Assembly: GCA_020636405.1 (NCBI GenBank)
Contig: JACJXW010000005.1
Span: 558,001-622,000 of the forward strand
Origin: Lewinellaceae bacterium
GTDB taxonomy: Bacteria > Bacteroidota > Bacteroidia > Chitinophagales > Saprospiraceae
DNA: 64,000 nucleotides
Direction: 5' to 3'
The notes beneath the pieces were generated by a model. It searched no databases, was not told where the DNA came from, and saw nothing but the letters and a program-made list of their open reading frames with translations. This document shows, piece after piece, positions 25,933 through 34,545 of the stretch. Made by a program: the position numbers and the translations under genes. The first letter of the stretch is position 1; every line of letters begins with the position of its first letter.

Positions 25933-27093
25933 TTAAGACTTCGGCATCTGTATCGTAAACGTCGTTCCCTGGCCTTCTTCCGACCGTTTGACGAAGATCT
26001 TTCCTTTGTGGTAATCCTCCACGATGCGCTTGGCCAGAGACAGCCCCAGTCCCCAGCCCCTTTTCTTGGTGGTGAAGCCAGGCTGAAAGACCGTTTTGAA
26101 TTTGCTGGCGGGTATCCCCTTCCCGGTATCGCTGATGTCGATGTAGATATAATCGGAATCCTCGTAGACTTCGGCGCTGATCTTTCCGGTACTTTCCATG
26201 GCATCAAGGGCATTGCGCAGCAGGTTTTCCACTACCCAATCGAACAGGTGCGGGTTGATGCGGACGGTTTTCTCCGGCTGGCCGTTCGGTTCGGGGAAGT
26301 CGAAAGCCACTTTGCGGGAGGCTCTCCGCTGCATATACACCCGGCAGCGGTCCAGTTCTTCGTAGACATTGACGGGTTCCAGTTTGGGCGCCGACCCGAT
26401 CTTGGAGAAGCGGTCGGCGATGAGTTCCAACCGGCTGACATCATTGCGCAACTCGCCCAGCACTTCCTGGGTCTCTTCGTCGTCCTCCCGGATCATTTTG
26501 AGGTGTTCGATCCAGGCGACGATGGCAGAGATGGGGGTTCCCAACTGGTGAGCCGTCTCCTTGGCCATTCCTACCCATACCCGGTTCTGCTCTGCGCGGC
26601 GGGCGGAGTTGAAACCCATATAGCCAAACCCAACGAAAGCCGCGATCAGAATGAGCTGCACCAACGGGAAATAACGCAACTGCTTGAGCAGGGTGGATTC
26701 CTTGTAATAGATCGAATAGGCGAAGCCCTCGATGGGCTCAAAACCCTCTTCCTTCATTTTTTCCACCTCTTTCTGCAACGCCAGCGTACTGGTATCCCCC
26801 TTGATATTGATGAAATCGTCGATCCCTCCCCGGTCGTTGACCACCATCACCGGGATGGTCGTGTTGGATTGCAGGATCTGAAAATGAAGGGTGAAGTCAC
26901 AAAACTGGGCATCCTCGTCATCGGTATCGCTGAGGTCTTCCATAGCCCGCAGGTACAGGGACACCTTCTTGCGTTCCTCATCAGCCAGCTTGCCGGTAAG
27001 ATAGTTGGTGTACAGCATCGATATGGCGACGATGATGGCCCCGGCGGCTCCAAGGTATAATTTCAGGCGGGATTTCCTCGTGTAAATGTCCAT
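25933..27093 (-). CDS. membrane sensor histidine kinase
   Basis: A 386-residue two-helix sensor kinase. The first helix is near residues 12-28 (LGAAGAIIVAISMLY) and the second near 135-155 (FPLVQLILIAAFVGFG), bounding a periplasmic domain of about 105 residues that contains HFQILQSNTTIPVMVV. The phosphoacceptor is His182 in AKETAHQLGTPISAIV, followed by the HATPase domain with N box VVENLLRNALDAM, G1 DISDTGKGI, and G2 KKRGWGLGLSLAKRIV. No response regulator gene is next to it. It is upstream of creD with a 54-base gap, so sensing of envelope stress is a reasonable guess. A -7 box lies about 50 bases before its start. Confidence 0.93.
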   Translation of the reverse strand: MDIYTRKSRLKLYLGAAGAIIVAISMLYTNYLTGKLADEERKKVSLYLRAMEDLSDTDDEDAQFCDFTLHFQILQSNTTIPVMVVNDRGGIDDFINIKGDTSTLALQKEVEKMKEEGFEPIEGFAYSIYYKESTLLKQLRYFPLVQLILIAAFVGFGYMGFNSARRAEQNRVWVGMAKETAHQLGTPISAIVAWIEHLKMIREDDEETQEVLGELRNDVSRLELIADRFSKIGSAPKLEPVNVYEELDRCRVYMQRRASRKVAFDFPEPNGQPEKTVRINPHLFDWVVENLLRNALDAMESTGKISAEVYEDSDYIYIDISDTGKGIPASKFKTVFQPGFTTKKRGWGLGLSLAKRIVEDYHKGKIFVKRSEEGQGTTFTIQMPKS

Positions 27094-27398
27094 ATAAAGC
27101 TTTTATGGGCAGGGTGTACTGCTACTTCTATTGTTCATAACGCTCAAAGGTAAAGATTTATGGTGAACTTAACATGTCGGGTTAGTTGACAGTATTTATC
27201 GGGTTTTACCATTCCGCAAGATTTCCCACCATAGCTTTCCCTTGCTTCTTTTACCTTTATCGGTAATGTGTTTTTTGTCATAGCACAAAGTTGCCGGGCC
27301 CATACTTGAAAGGCACAGGAGAGGGCCCGGCACATTTTTCAAAGGATCTTTACGTATTTTGAAGATCTTTATGCATTGAACCACGCTAATATTCAATT
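27094..27398. other. divergent intergenic region
   Basis: The 305 bases between the leftward histidine kinase and the rightward double-NTF2 gene hold the minus-strand -7 box at 27145-27152. Nothing else could be assigned with confidence; no repeat or RNA was recognised. Confidence 0.5.
27145..27152 (-). promoter_or_regulatory. Bacteroidota -7 box (TACCTTTG) of the kinase-creD unit
   Basis: On the minus strand the sequence reads TACCTTTG, an exact TAnnTTTG match, 51 bases before the kinase start. It would drive the kinase and, if read through, creD. Confidence 0.45.
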
Positions 27399-28259
27399 AT
27401 GAAAAATCTTTTCCTCCTTTTCCTCCTCCTTCCCGTTTTCCTGTTGGGCCAATCCGATGAAGAACTGGCAGCAGTGAAAGCCCCTATTCAATTGTTGTTC
27501 GACGGCATGCGCGCCGGGGACAGCAGCATGGTCCGGCGCGCTTTTCATCCCGGCGCCCACCTTCAGACGGCCTTCCTCAATCGTGACGGCCAGCCTCAAC
27601 TGGGCGATGAAGAAGTAGAAAATTTCATTCGCGCCATCGGAACGCCCCATGAAAAAATCTACAACGAACAGATCTGGAGTTACGACATCCGGATCGATGG
27701 CCTGCTGGCCAGCGCCTGGACGGAGTATACCTTCTTCCTGGGCGATCAGCTCAGCCACTGCGGGGTTAATGCCTTCCAGCTTTTCAAAGGGGCCGATGGC
27801 TGGAAGATCAGCCACATCACCGATACCCGCCGCCGGGAGGACTGCCCCGCTTCAGCACCCGATGAGGCCGCCGCGATCAACGCATTGCTGGACGCCTGGC
27901 ACAAAGCTGCCGCCACTGCCGATGAAGAGGCCTTTTTCGGTTCCATGACAACCGATGGCATCTACCTCGGCACCGATGCTTCCGAACGCTGGTTGCGGGA
28001 CGAACTGCGCACCTGGGCTAAAGCCGCCTTCGAACGCGACACCGCCTGGGCCTTCACGCCATACGGCCGGCAACTGTACTTCTCCCAGAACGGCCAAACT
28101 GCCTGGTTCGAAGAAAACCTGGAAACCTGGATGGGCCCCTGCCGCGGCTCCGGCATACTCTCCAAAACGGAGGATGGCTGGAAAATACGCCACTACAACC
28201 TGGCTGTGCTGGTGCCCAATGAGAAGATCCAGGCGTTTATTGAGATGGTGAAGGGGTAG
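27399..28259 (+). CDS. exported protein with two NTF2-like domains
   Basis: A 286-residue protein with signal peptide MKNLFLLFLLLPVFLLGQ. Two NTF2-like (SnoaL/DUF4440) domains follow. The first (about 22-145) resembles the lumazine-binding-like group: IQLLFDGMRAGDSSMVRRAF, the His-rich FHPGAHLQTAF and WTEYTFFLGDQLSHCGVNAF. The second (about 153-286) has LLDAWHKAAATADEEAFFG, the hallmark GIYLGTDASERW and WKIRHYNLAVLVPN, and is a SnoaL_3 type found on its own in many bacteria. NTF2-like pockets bind small ligands or act as minor enzymes; no activity can be assigned. The fusion of the two types recurs in Bacteroidota. A heptamer repeat begins directly after the stop. Confidence 0.88.
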   Translation: MKNLFLLFLLLPVFLLGQSDEELAAVKAPIQLLFDGMRAGDSSMVRRAFHPGAHLQTAFLNRDGQPQLGDEEVENFIRAIGTPHEKIYNEQIWSYDIRIDGLLASAWTEYTFFLGDQLSHCGVNAFQLFKGADGWKISHITDTRRREDCPASAPDEAAAINALLDAWHKAAATADEEAFFGSMTTDGIYLGTDASERWLRDELRTWAKAAFERDTAWAFTPYGRQLYFSQNGQTAWFEENLETWMGPCRGSGILSKTEDGWKIRHYNLAVLVPNEKIQAFIEMVKG

Positions 28260-28351
28260 TTCGTTATTCGTTATCCGTTATTCGTTATTCGTTATTCGTT
28301 ATCCGTTATCCGTTATTCGGAAGGCTCTGACGAATCCCCGAATCCCGAACC
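28260..28351. repeat. heptamer array TTATTCG/TTATCCG
   Basis: About eight tandem copies of TTATYCG run from 28260 to 28320 and are followed, after a 10-base spacer, by the inverted forms CGAATCC and CGAATCCC. The array touches the stop codon of the double-NTF2 gene and could fold into a hairpin. Confidence 0.85.
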
Positions 28352-28441
28352 CACAAAACGCTAAAAAAAGCAGGAAATACATTTCCTGTTGGCATAGCAG
28401 GGTAAAACTTATTAAATTGCCGACAGGAGAAAAATCGGGTT

Positions 28442-29155
28442 ATGGAAAAATACCTCAATTACCTGCTCACCGATATTGCTGCGGCGGCAACCAACGTTCC
28501 TGTCCTCACCTTTGAAGATACTGATGAAGGCCCTTCTTTCATTCCCCTGGAGGAGGAAGAAAAGATGGCCCGGCGTGAGATCCTTGGCGAGTGGATCGGC
28601 CTGAGGCAGGAGTGGTTCCCTCCCTCCGGCCGCCTGAGCGATGAACAGGTCATTCGCCTGCTTGAGGCGATGAACCGATGCTTGGATGTCTACAACTTCA
28701 TTCCTCATTTCCCCGCTGGCCTTCCTTCCCGTAAGCGCTATGAGGTAATGGTCGCCCAATTGAGTAAAGAAGTGCCTATCCTTATTCACAATGCCTGGCA
28801 GATCGACTTTTGTGAGTATGAACCCCGTACCTGCCCCTTTGGCGAGTCCTTTTGCCAGTGTAAAGTCTACGAACAGTGGCTGACCCACCTGGAAGAAGAT
28901 GAACCGCAGGAGGAAGATGACTCCGGCACGGCCAAGCTTCCGGGCTTCTTTTTCACGGACGAGGACGAAGGGGCCGAGGAGGAGGACTTCGACGATGATT
29001 TTTTCTTTGAAGAGGAAGAAGACTACTACGAAGAGTACGACTTCGACGAGGAGTATGAATTTGATGAGGATGAGCAGGACGAAGATGACGAGCCTTTCCT
29101 CTCCGGATTCTCGGATTTTGAACCCGGGCCGGATGATGGAGGGCGGTGGAATTAA
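28442..29155 (+). CDS. uncharacterised protein with very acidic C-terminal tail
   Basis: A 237-residue protein with no signal peptide or membrane segment, not recognised as a known family. Residues 1-150 look globular and helical, with GEWIGLRQEWFPPSGRLSDE and ALTGR-like basic phrases absent; four Cys occur in CEYEPRTCPFGESFCQCKVY (about 128-147), possibly a metal or disulfide site. From about residue 150 the chain is dominated by Asp, Glu, Phe and Tyr (for example EEDYYEEYDFDEEYEFDEDE), giving an extreme negative charge. Such tails mimic nucleic acid or bind cations or basic proteins. Codon use resembles neighbours. It stands alone between repeats and the cytochrome/DUF1080 gene. Confidence 0.65.
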   Translation: MEKYLNYLLTDIAAAATNVPVLTFEDTDEGPSFIPLEEEEKMARREILGEWIGLRQEWFPPSGRLSDEQVIRLLEAMNRCLDVYNFIPHFPAGLPSRKRYEVMVAQLSKEVPILIHNAWQIDFCEYEPRTCPFGESFCQCKVYEQWLTHLEEDEPQEEDDSGTAKLPGFFFTDEDEGAEEEDFDDDFFFEEEEDYYEEYDFDEEYEFDEDEQDEDDEPFLSGFSDFEPGPDDGGRWN

Positions 29156-29317
29156 CTATCTTGCCGAATATTTTTCTGTTGACTGGGATATTTTGAGGTA
29201 AAAATTACGGATATTGGCGCTTTAGTGTAATTTTGATGCGAAGCCAGTCTGTTCAATTCATTACTTCGCTCTATTATACATCCAATTGATTTACAGAAAA
29301 AGACGGTATTGCTATCT

Positions 29318-32300
29318 ATGAGAGTCTCAGTCGCCTACCTGTTCGTTTGTTCCCTTTTTATACTGTTGATGAGCTGTGGCAAGGAGGAAAATGGCCACTT
29401 GACGCCCCGGGGCCACGATCCCTGGGCCACCCGGTCGGTACTCGACGGGCAGCCGCGTATGCTGGCCGTTGCGCTGGCAGATCGGTTCTGGGCCGCTTAC
29501 AGTGCTCAGGACGGGAACCTGTACAAGGTATGGAAGGGCGATATCAATTTTGACGGCGCGGTCTATACCACGGTTCACGGCCCTCAGCCCAGCAGCCTGG
29601 GGGATGCTTTTTTTGTGAACGAAGTGGCCCGCCCCTGGATGGTACGCATTGGCGGGCAGGAACAGCAGCCGCAGGTTCGCTACCGGGGGCACCGCTTCCA
29701 GGATGGGCAGGTGTACGTCAATTACAGCCTGCAACTCCGGGATGGCGCTGCGATAGAAGTCAGCGAACGGCCGGAGTACCTCCAACGGGCGGAAGGTAAA
29801 CAAAAAGGATTTGAACGTACCTTTTTCGTGGAGGGCCTGCCCGAGGGCGCTACCTTGTATTTTAGCTTCAATCTCAGTTCCATCCCTTCGGTTCATGCCC
29901 TGGAAACCAGTGGGCAGCTGGAAGTCCTCGAAGCGAAACCCCGAAAAGAAAAGGGGCTGGAAGCGGTCGACCTGATGTGCCGCCTGGCGCTGGACTCCCG
30001 CAACCCCACTCGCCTGGCCGCCTATTTCACCAAGTACCCATTGATCGATAACCCGAACCGGGCAGAAGGGGAAAGTGAGGAAGACGCCCTGCCTCTGGGC
30101 GCTCGCCTGATCTCCCGGAGCGATTGCAAAACCTGCCATAACACTTACCTCAAAACCATAGGCCCGGCCTATGCCGATGTGGCCAAGCGCTACGACAACA
30201 CCCCGGAAAATGTAACCATGCTGGTGAGCAAGGTACAGAATGGCGGCGCCGGCGTATGGGGAGAAGCGGCAATGACCCCGCACCCGGACCTGGACGTTCA
30301 GGATGTCACAGCCATGGTGGAATACATCATGGGCCTCGACGCAGAAGAAGAAGCGCGGCAAGATGATCCGGGACCCCAAAGCCTGGAGAACCTGAAATTT
30401 GCCGGGGCCATTGAAGGGCTGCAACCGGAGGCGCTCATTCCCGGTTTACTGCTCCAGGTGTATCCTTCGAACCAGAACCTGAGCCGCCTGGCGGACGTCA
30501 ATTTCAACGCCGCCGCTCAGTATGAAGGCATTGTCAGCCAGGTTTATATCGAAAACAGCGAGTTTCAGGGACTGGAGGCCAATTTCGGCATGCGATATCG
30601 CGGGTACATCGCCATACCCAAAGACAACAACTATGTCTTCCGCCTGCGCAGTGACGATGGCTCCCGCCTGCTCATCGACGGGCAGGAGGCGGTCAACTAC
30701 GACGGGTTGCACGGCGCCGATAAAATGGATGGTGAAATGGCGCTTCGACAGGGCCTGCACTCGTTCACCCTGGAATTCTTCCAGGGAGGCGGCGGTAAAT
30801 TCATATCTCTGGAGTGGAGCTCTTTCGATAACCCTGCATTTGAACTGGTGCCGGCAACCCAGTTCTTTCATGCTCCCGAGGAGCAGCCTGCCCCGAATGC
30901 CAAAACGCCGCCTATGGCGGTGCGCGTCCGCATTCCAGGCGACCAGTATCCGGTTGCCGATGTACATCCCAGCTATACCCTCTCGCCCGCCCGCCCCAAC
31001 GATTTTATGCCTAAAGTTGGAGGCATGGACTTCCTTCCCGATGGCCGCCTGGTGGTCAGCACCTGGGATGCCGAAGGAGCCGTGTACATCGTGGATGGTG
31101 TACAATCCGGCGACCCCAAACAGATGTCCTACAAAAAAATTGCCAGCGGGCTGGCCGAACCCCTGGGCCTGAAAGTGGTGGACGATACCATTTATGTATT
31201 GCAAAAACAGGAGCTCACCAAGCTCATCGACCTGGATGGAGACGAGCTGATCGACGAATATTATACCGTTTCCAACGATTGGTTGGTGTCGGCCAATTTC
31301 CACGAATTCGCTTTTGGATTGGCCTACAAAGAAGGCTTCTTCTACGCGGCCCTCGCCATTGCCATCCTACCCGGAGGCGCCAGCGCCAACCCCCAGATCA
31401 AAGACCGCGGCAAGGCGATCCGCATCAGCCGCGCGGATGGCTCGGTTGAATTCATCGCCCAGGGCCTGCGTACCCCAAATGGGGTGGGCATCGGCCTGGA
31501 CAATGAGATCTTCATTGCCGACAACCAGGGCGATTGGCTGCCTTCCTGCAAGATCCTGCACGTGACACCCGGCGACTTTTTCGGGTCGCGGGCGGTCGAC
31601 TCCGTAAAGGTGGCCCAATTACCGGTAAAGCAACCGGTCGTCTGGCTGCCACAAGACGAGATCGGCAACTCGCCCACTACTCCCTCGTACCTCAATGACG
31701 GCCCCTATCAGGGGCAGATGATCCATGGAGAGGTGACGCACGGAGGGGTCAAGCGCGTATTTGTGGAAAAGGTGAATGGTGCTTACCAGGGGTGTGTTTT
31801 TCGCTTCATTCAGGGGCTGGAAGCCGGCGTCAACCGCATGGCGTGGGGGCCCGACAGCGCCCTCTACATCGGAGGGATCGGTTCTGGCGGCAACTGGCAG
31901 CACACCGGCCGCAACTGGTATGGCCTGCAGCGCCTGAAATACAACGGGCAGCCGGCCTTTGAAATGCTGGCCGTGCGCGCCCATACGAACGGCCTGGAGG
32001 TGGAGTTCACCGAGCCCCTCGAACCCGGTGTCGGCTGGGATCCGGCAGCCTATACCGTGCAACAGTGGTGGTACCTGCCCACGCACGAATACGGTGGCCC
32101 CAAAATGGATCTGGAGCGCCTATCCGTGCGTTCGGCCAGTGTATCGGAAGATGGGCGCCGCGTTTTCCTGGAACTGCCGGGCATGAAGCCGGGCCACGTC
32201 CTCTACCTGCGCCTCCCCAGCAGTTGGATCAGTGCCGAGGGGCGCGAGCTGTGGTCTACCGAAGCCTGGTACACCCTCAATAATATCCCCGAAGGAAAGC

Positions 32301-33001
32301 CCGGGCGTACGGTGGATAATCCGCCTGCCTTTCCACTCAATACCCTGGCCGAGGCCGAAAAGGCCGATGGCTGGAAGCTCCTCTTCGACGGCCGCACCAC
32401 CAATGGATGGCACACCTGGAAAAAGAAAACGGTAGGCTCCAGTTGGATCATCGAGGACGGCGCCCTCAAGATCAATGCCGTGCGCCAGCCGGACGGCAGC
32501 CTGCGGCCGGAAGATGGCGGAGACCTGGTTACAGACCAGGAGTTTGAGAATTACGAACTGCGCCTGGAGTGGAAGATCAGCCCTTGTGGCAACAGCGGGA
32601 TCATGTTCAATGTGGTGGAGGCTGAAAAGTACGATTATCCGTGGCAGACCGGGCCGGAGATGCAGATCATCGACAATACCTGCCACCCCGACGCCCGCTT
32701 CGAGAGCCACCGCGCCGGCTGCCTGTACGATATGGTGTCCGTGAAATACGAGACCGTAAAACCAGCGGGGGAGTGGAACAAGGTGCGGATCATTATCCGG
32801 GACGGGAAAAGCCAGTTCTGGCTCAACGGCCGCCGGGTGGCGAGTTTTGAAATGTTCAACGGCGAATGGGACAGGATGATCCGCAACAGCAAATTTAAAG
32901 ACATGCCTGATTTCGGCAAGGCCAGGAAGGGCCGCATTTGCCTGCAGGACCATAACGACGCCATCGTGTGGTTCCGCAATATAAAGATCAAAGAATTGTA
33001 G
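29318..33001 (+). CDS. lipoprotein with cytochrome c, PA14, beta-propeller and DUF1080 domains
   Basis: A 1227-residue multidomain lipoprotein. ATG 29318 gives a lipobox ending LLMSCG; a TTG at 29309 would add three residues. Residues of about 255-350 are a class I cytochrome c domain with heme motif C270-KT-C273-H274 and a Met in AAMTPHP. A PA14 domain follows (about 375-520, with the glycan-site-like phrase DDGSRLLIDGQE). Next is a sugar/sorbosone-dehydrogenase-like beta-propeller (about 535-870, GGMDFLPDGRLVVSTWD), and last a 3-keto-disaccharide hydrolase/DUF1080 domain (about 1017-1226, WKLLFDGRTTNGWH). The set suggests oxidation of a bound sugar with electrons passed to the heme and cleavage of 3-keto sugars. 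MFS and Gfo/Idh/MocA genes follow. Confidence 0.9.
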   Translation: MRVSVAYLFVCSLFILLMSCGKEENGHLTPRGHDPWATRSVLDGQPRMLAVALADRFWAAYSAQDGNLYKVWKGDINFDGAVYTTVHGPQPSSLGDAFFVNEVARPWMVRIGGQEQQPQVRYRGHRFQDGQVYVNYSLQLRDGAAIEVSERPEYLQRAEGKQKGFERTFFVEGLPEGATLYFSFNLSSIPSVHALETSGQLEVLEAKPRKEKGLEAVDLMCRLALDSRNPTRLAAYFTKYPLIDNPNRAEGESEEDALPLGARLISRSDCKTCHNTYLKTIGPAYADVAKRYDNTPENVTMLVSKVQNGGAGVWGEAAMTPHPDLDVQDVTAMVEYIMGLDAEEEARQDDPGPQSLENLKFAGAIEGLQPEALIPGLLLQVYPSNQNLSRLADVNFNAAAQYEGIVSQVYIENSEFQGLEANFGMRYRGYIAIPKDNNYVFRLRSDDGSRLLIDGQEAVNYDGLHGADKMDGEMALRQGLHSFTLEFFQGGGGKFISLEWSSFDNPAFELVPATQFFHAPEEQPAPNAKTPPMAVRVRIPGDQYPVADVHPSYTLSPARPNDFMPKVGGMDFLPDGRLVVSTWDAEGAVYIVDGVQSGDPKQMSYKKIASGLAEPLGLKVVDDTIYVLQKQELTKLIDLDGDELIDEYYTVSNDWLVSANFHEFAFGLAYKEGFFYAALAIAILPGGASANPQIKDRGKAIRISRADGSVEFIAQGLRTPNGVGIGLDNEIFIADNQGDWLPSCKILHVTPGDFFGSRAVDSVKVAQLPVKQPVVWLPQDEIGNSPTTPSYLNDGPYQGQMIHGEVTHGGVKRVFVEKVNGAYQGCVFRFIQGLEAGVNRMAWGPDSALYIGGIGSGGNWQHTGRNWYGLQRLKYNGQPAFEMLAVRAHTNGLEVEFTEPLEPGVGWDPAAYTVQQWWYLPTHEYGGPKMDLERLSVRSASVSEDGRRVFLELPGMKPGHVLYLRLPSSWISAEGRELWSTEAWYTLNNIPEGKPGRTVDNPPAFPLNTLAEAEKADGWKLLFDGRTTNGWHTWKKKTVGSSWIIEDGALKINAVRQPDGSLRPEDGGDLVTDQEFENYELRLEWKISPCGNSGIMFNVVEAEKYDYPWQTGPEMQIIDNTCHPDARFESHRAGCLYDMVSVKYETVKPAGEWNKVRIIIRDGKSQFWLNGRRVASFEMFNGEWDRMIRNSKFKDMPDFGKARKGRICLQDHNDAIVWFRNIKIKEL

Positions 33002-33093
33002 CCCCGGTTGGAGAACCTTACCCCTGGCCGTGCCGGTATAGGTTCTTCAACCTGGCGGACTAAAATGATTAACCAACTCATAAATTCAGGAAA

Positions 33094-34275
33094 ATGGAAC
33101 AGATCAACCGCAACCGCTTATTTATTGCCAGTTGTATGGCTTTAGCTGTGACGGCAATGACCTTTGCTATCCGGGCCCGTCTCGAGACCGTTTTCGGGCC
33201 GGAAGGCGTAGGCCTGACGTTGGAGCAGATAGGAATCGCCTTCGGGCCTGCCTTCTGGGGCTTCACCCTGGCGATGGTCATTGGTGGGCCTTTGGTCGAT
33301 GCCCTGGGGATGAAGCGTATTGTATGGGGAGCCTTTTTTACCCATGCGGTTGGCATCCTGGCTACGTTGCTGGCGACGGACTTCTGGACGCTTTTCTTCG
33401 GCACCCTGGCCATCGGCATCGGCAACGGATTTGTAGAAGCAGCCCTCAACCCATTGGTGGCCAGTGTTTACAAAGAAGATAAGACCAAGATGCTGAACCG
33501 CTTCCACGTCTGGTTTCCGGGAGGTATCGTCATTGGCAGTGTGATGGGTTATTTGGTGATGGACGTCTTCGGGCTGAGCTGGCACCTGATGGTCGCTGTC
33601 TTGTTCATTCCGCTTGTCATCTATGGAATGATGTTCTGGGGGCAGCCGTTCCCCCGTACGGAGCGGGTGGAAATGGGCATTACCACCGGCCAAATGTGGG
33701 GAGCGCTGCGCAAGCCGCTTTTCCTGTTCATTGCTTTTTGCATGCTGCTGACCGCTGCTACCGAATTGGGGACCAATCAGCGCATCAGTTCCCTGCTGTC
33801 CGATACGGGCGTAGCGCCTCTTCTGGTACTGGCGTTCATCAACGGCATCATGGCCGTTGGCCGAGGATTTGCCGGCCCCATTGCGCACCGGTTGAGCACT
33901 TCAGGCATGTTGTGGTTCTCCGCCATCTTTTCCTTCCTGGGCCTTTTTGCCCTGAGCATGGCAAGCGGCGCCATGACCTTTGTCGCTGCTGCCGTTTTTG
34001 CGGTGGGCATCACCTTCTTCTGGCCGACGATGCTGTCTTTTGTCGCCGAGCACATCCCGGAAAGCGGTGCTCTGGGCCTGTCTGTCATGGGAGGGCTGGG
34101 TATGCTTTCCACCTCCATCGTACTGCCCATCATGGGGCGGGTGATGGATGAGAACGTATCAGGTGCCGGTACCCTTCAGCTGATGGCCATCCTGCCCGGG
34201 ATACTGATCCTGCTGTTCGGCGGGTTGTTCTTTTATATGAAAAAGCGGAAGGCCGCGGCGCTGGAGGGGGCGTAG
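33094..34275 (+). CDS. MFS transporter, probable sugar uptake
   Basis: A 393-residue permease with about 12 membrane helices in two halves. The loop between helices 2 and 3 has GGPLVDALGMKR, the usual MFS signature region, and the first half has IGNGFVEAALNPLVASVY, which resembles FucP/sugar:H+ symporter relatives. The second half starts around GQMWGALRKPLFLFIAFCML. It lies 92 bases after the DUF1080 lipoprotein and 270 bases before the Gfo/Idh/MocA gene, which places it in a sugar or keto-sugar uptake group; the actual substrate is not visible. A heptamer array follows the stop codon. Confidence 0.9.
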   Translation: MEQINRNRLFIASCMALAVTAMTFAIRARLETVFGPEGVGLTLEQIGIAFGPAFWGFTLAMVIGGPLVDALGMKRIVWGAFFTHAVGILATLLATDFWTLFFGTLAIGIGNGFVEAALNPLVASVYKEDKTKMLNRFHVWFPGGIVIGSVMGYLVMDVFGLSWHLMVAVLFIPLVIYGMMFWGQPFPRTERVEMGITTGQMWGALRKPLFLFIAFCMLLTAATELGTNQRISSLLSDTGVAPLLVLAFINGIMAVGRGFAGPIAHRLSTSGMLWFSAIFSFLGLFALSMASGAMTFVAAAVFAVGITFFWPTMLSFVAEHIPESGALGLSVMGGLGMLSTSIVLPIMGRVMDENVSGAGTLQLMAILPGILILLFGGLFFYMKKRKAAALEGA

Positions 34276-34280
34276 GGAGG

Positions 34281-34347
34281 TTCGTTGATTCGTTACTCGT
34301 TATTCGTTGGCCGATTCCGCGATTCACGAATCCCGAATCCACGATTC
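34281..34347. repeat. heptamer array, inverted type
   Basis: TTCGTTGATTCGTTACTCG and TTATTCG units (34281-34308) are followed by the complementary orientation CGAATCCCGAATCC (34328-34341). It begins five bases after the MFS stop codon, like the other arrays in this window. Confidence 0.8.
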
Positions 34348-34545
34348 TGTTGCTTTCACTTTGCGAATTAACACCATGGTGAAACAGTTCTCTGCGCCAA
34401 ATACTATTGTTTTAACAAAATTCTTCTTATTATTACGGCCTGTTGAGCAACTATGAGGACTTCTGAGTAGCGATCAAAAATTCGTTGTCGAAACCGGCAA
34501 CTCCATTTTTGGAGCTTTCAAGGAGCAGAAACTTTAGCCAACCCT

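Noticed and set aside
28260..28351. Possible CRISPR array
   Set aside because: Units are only 7 bp with no spacers, so this is a microsatellite-like array.
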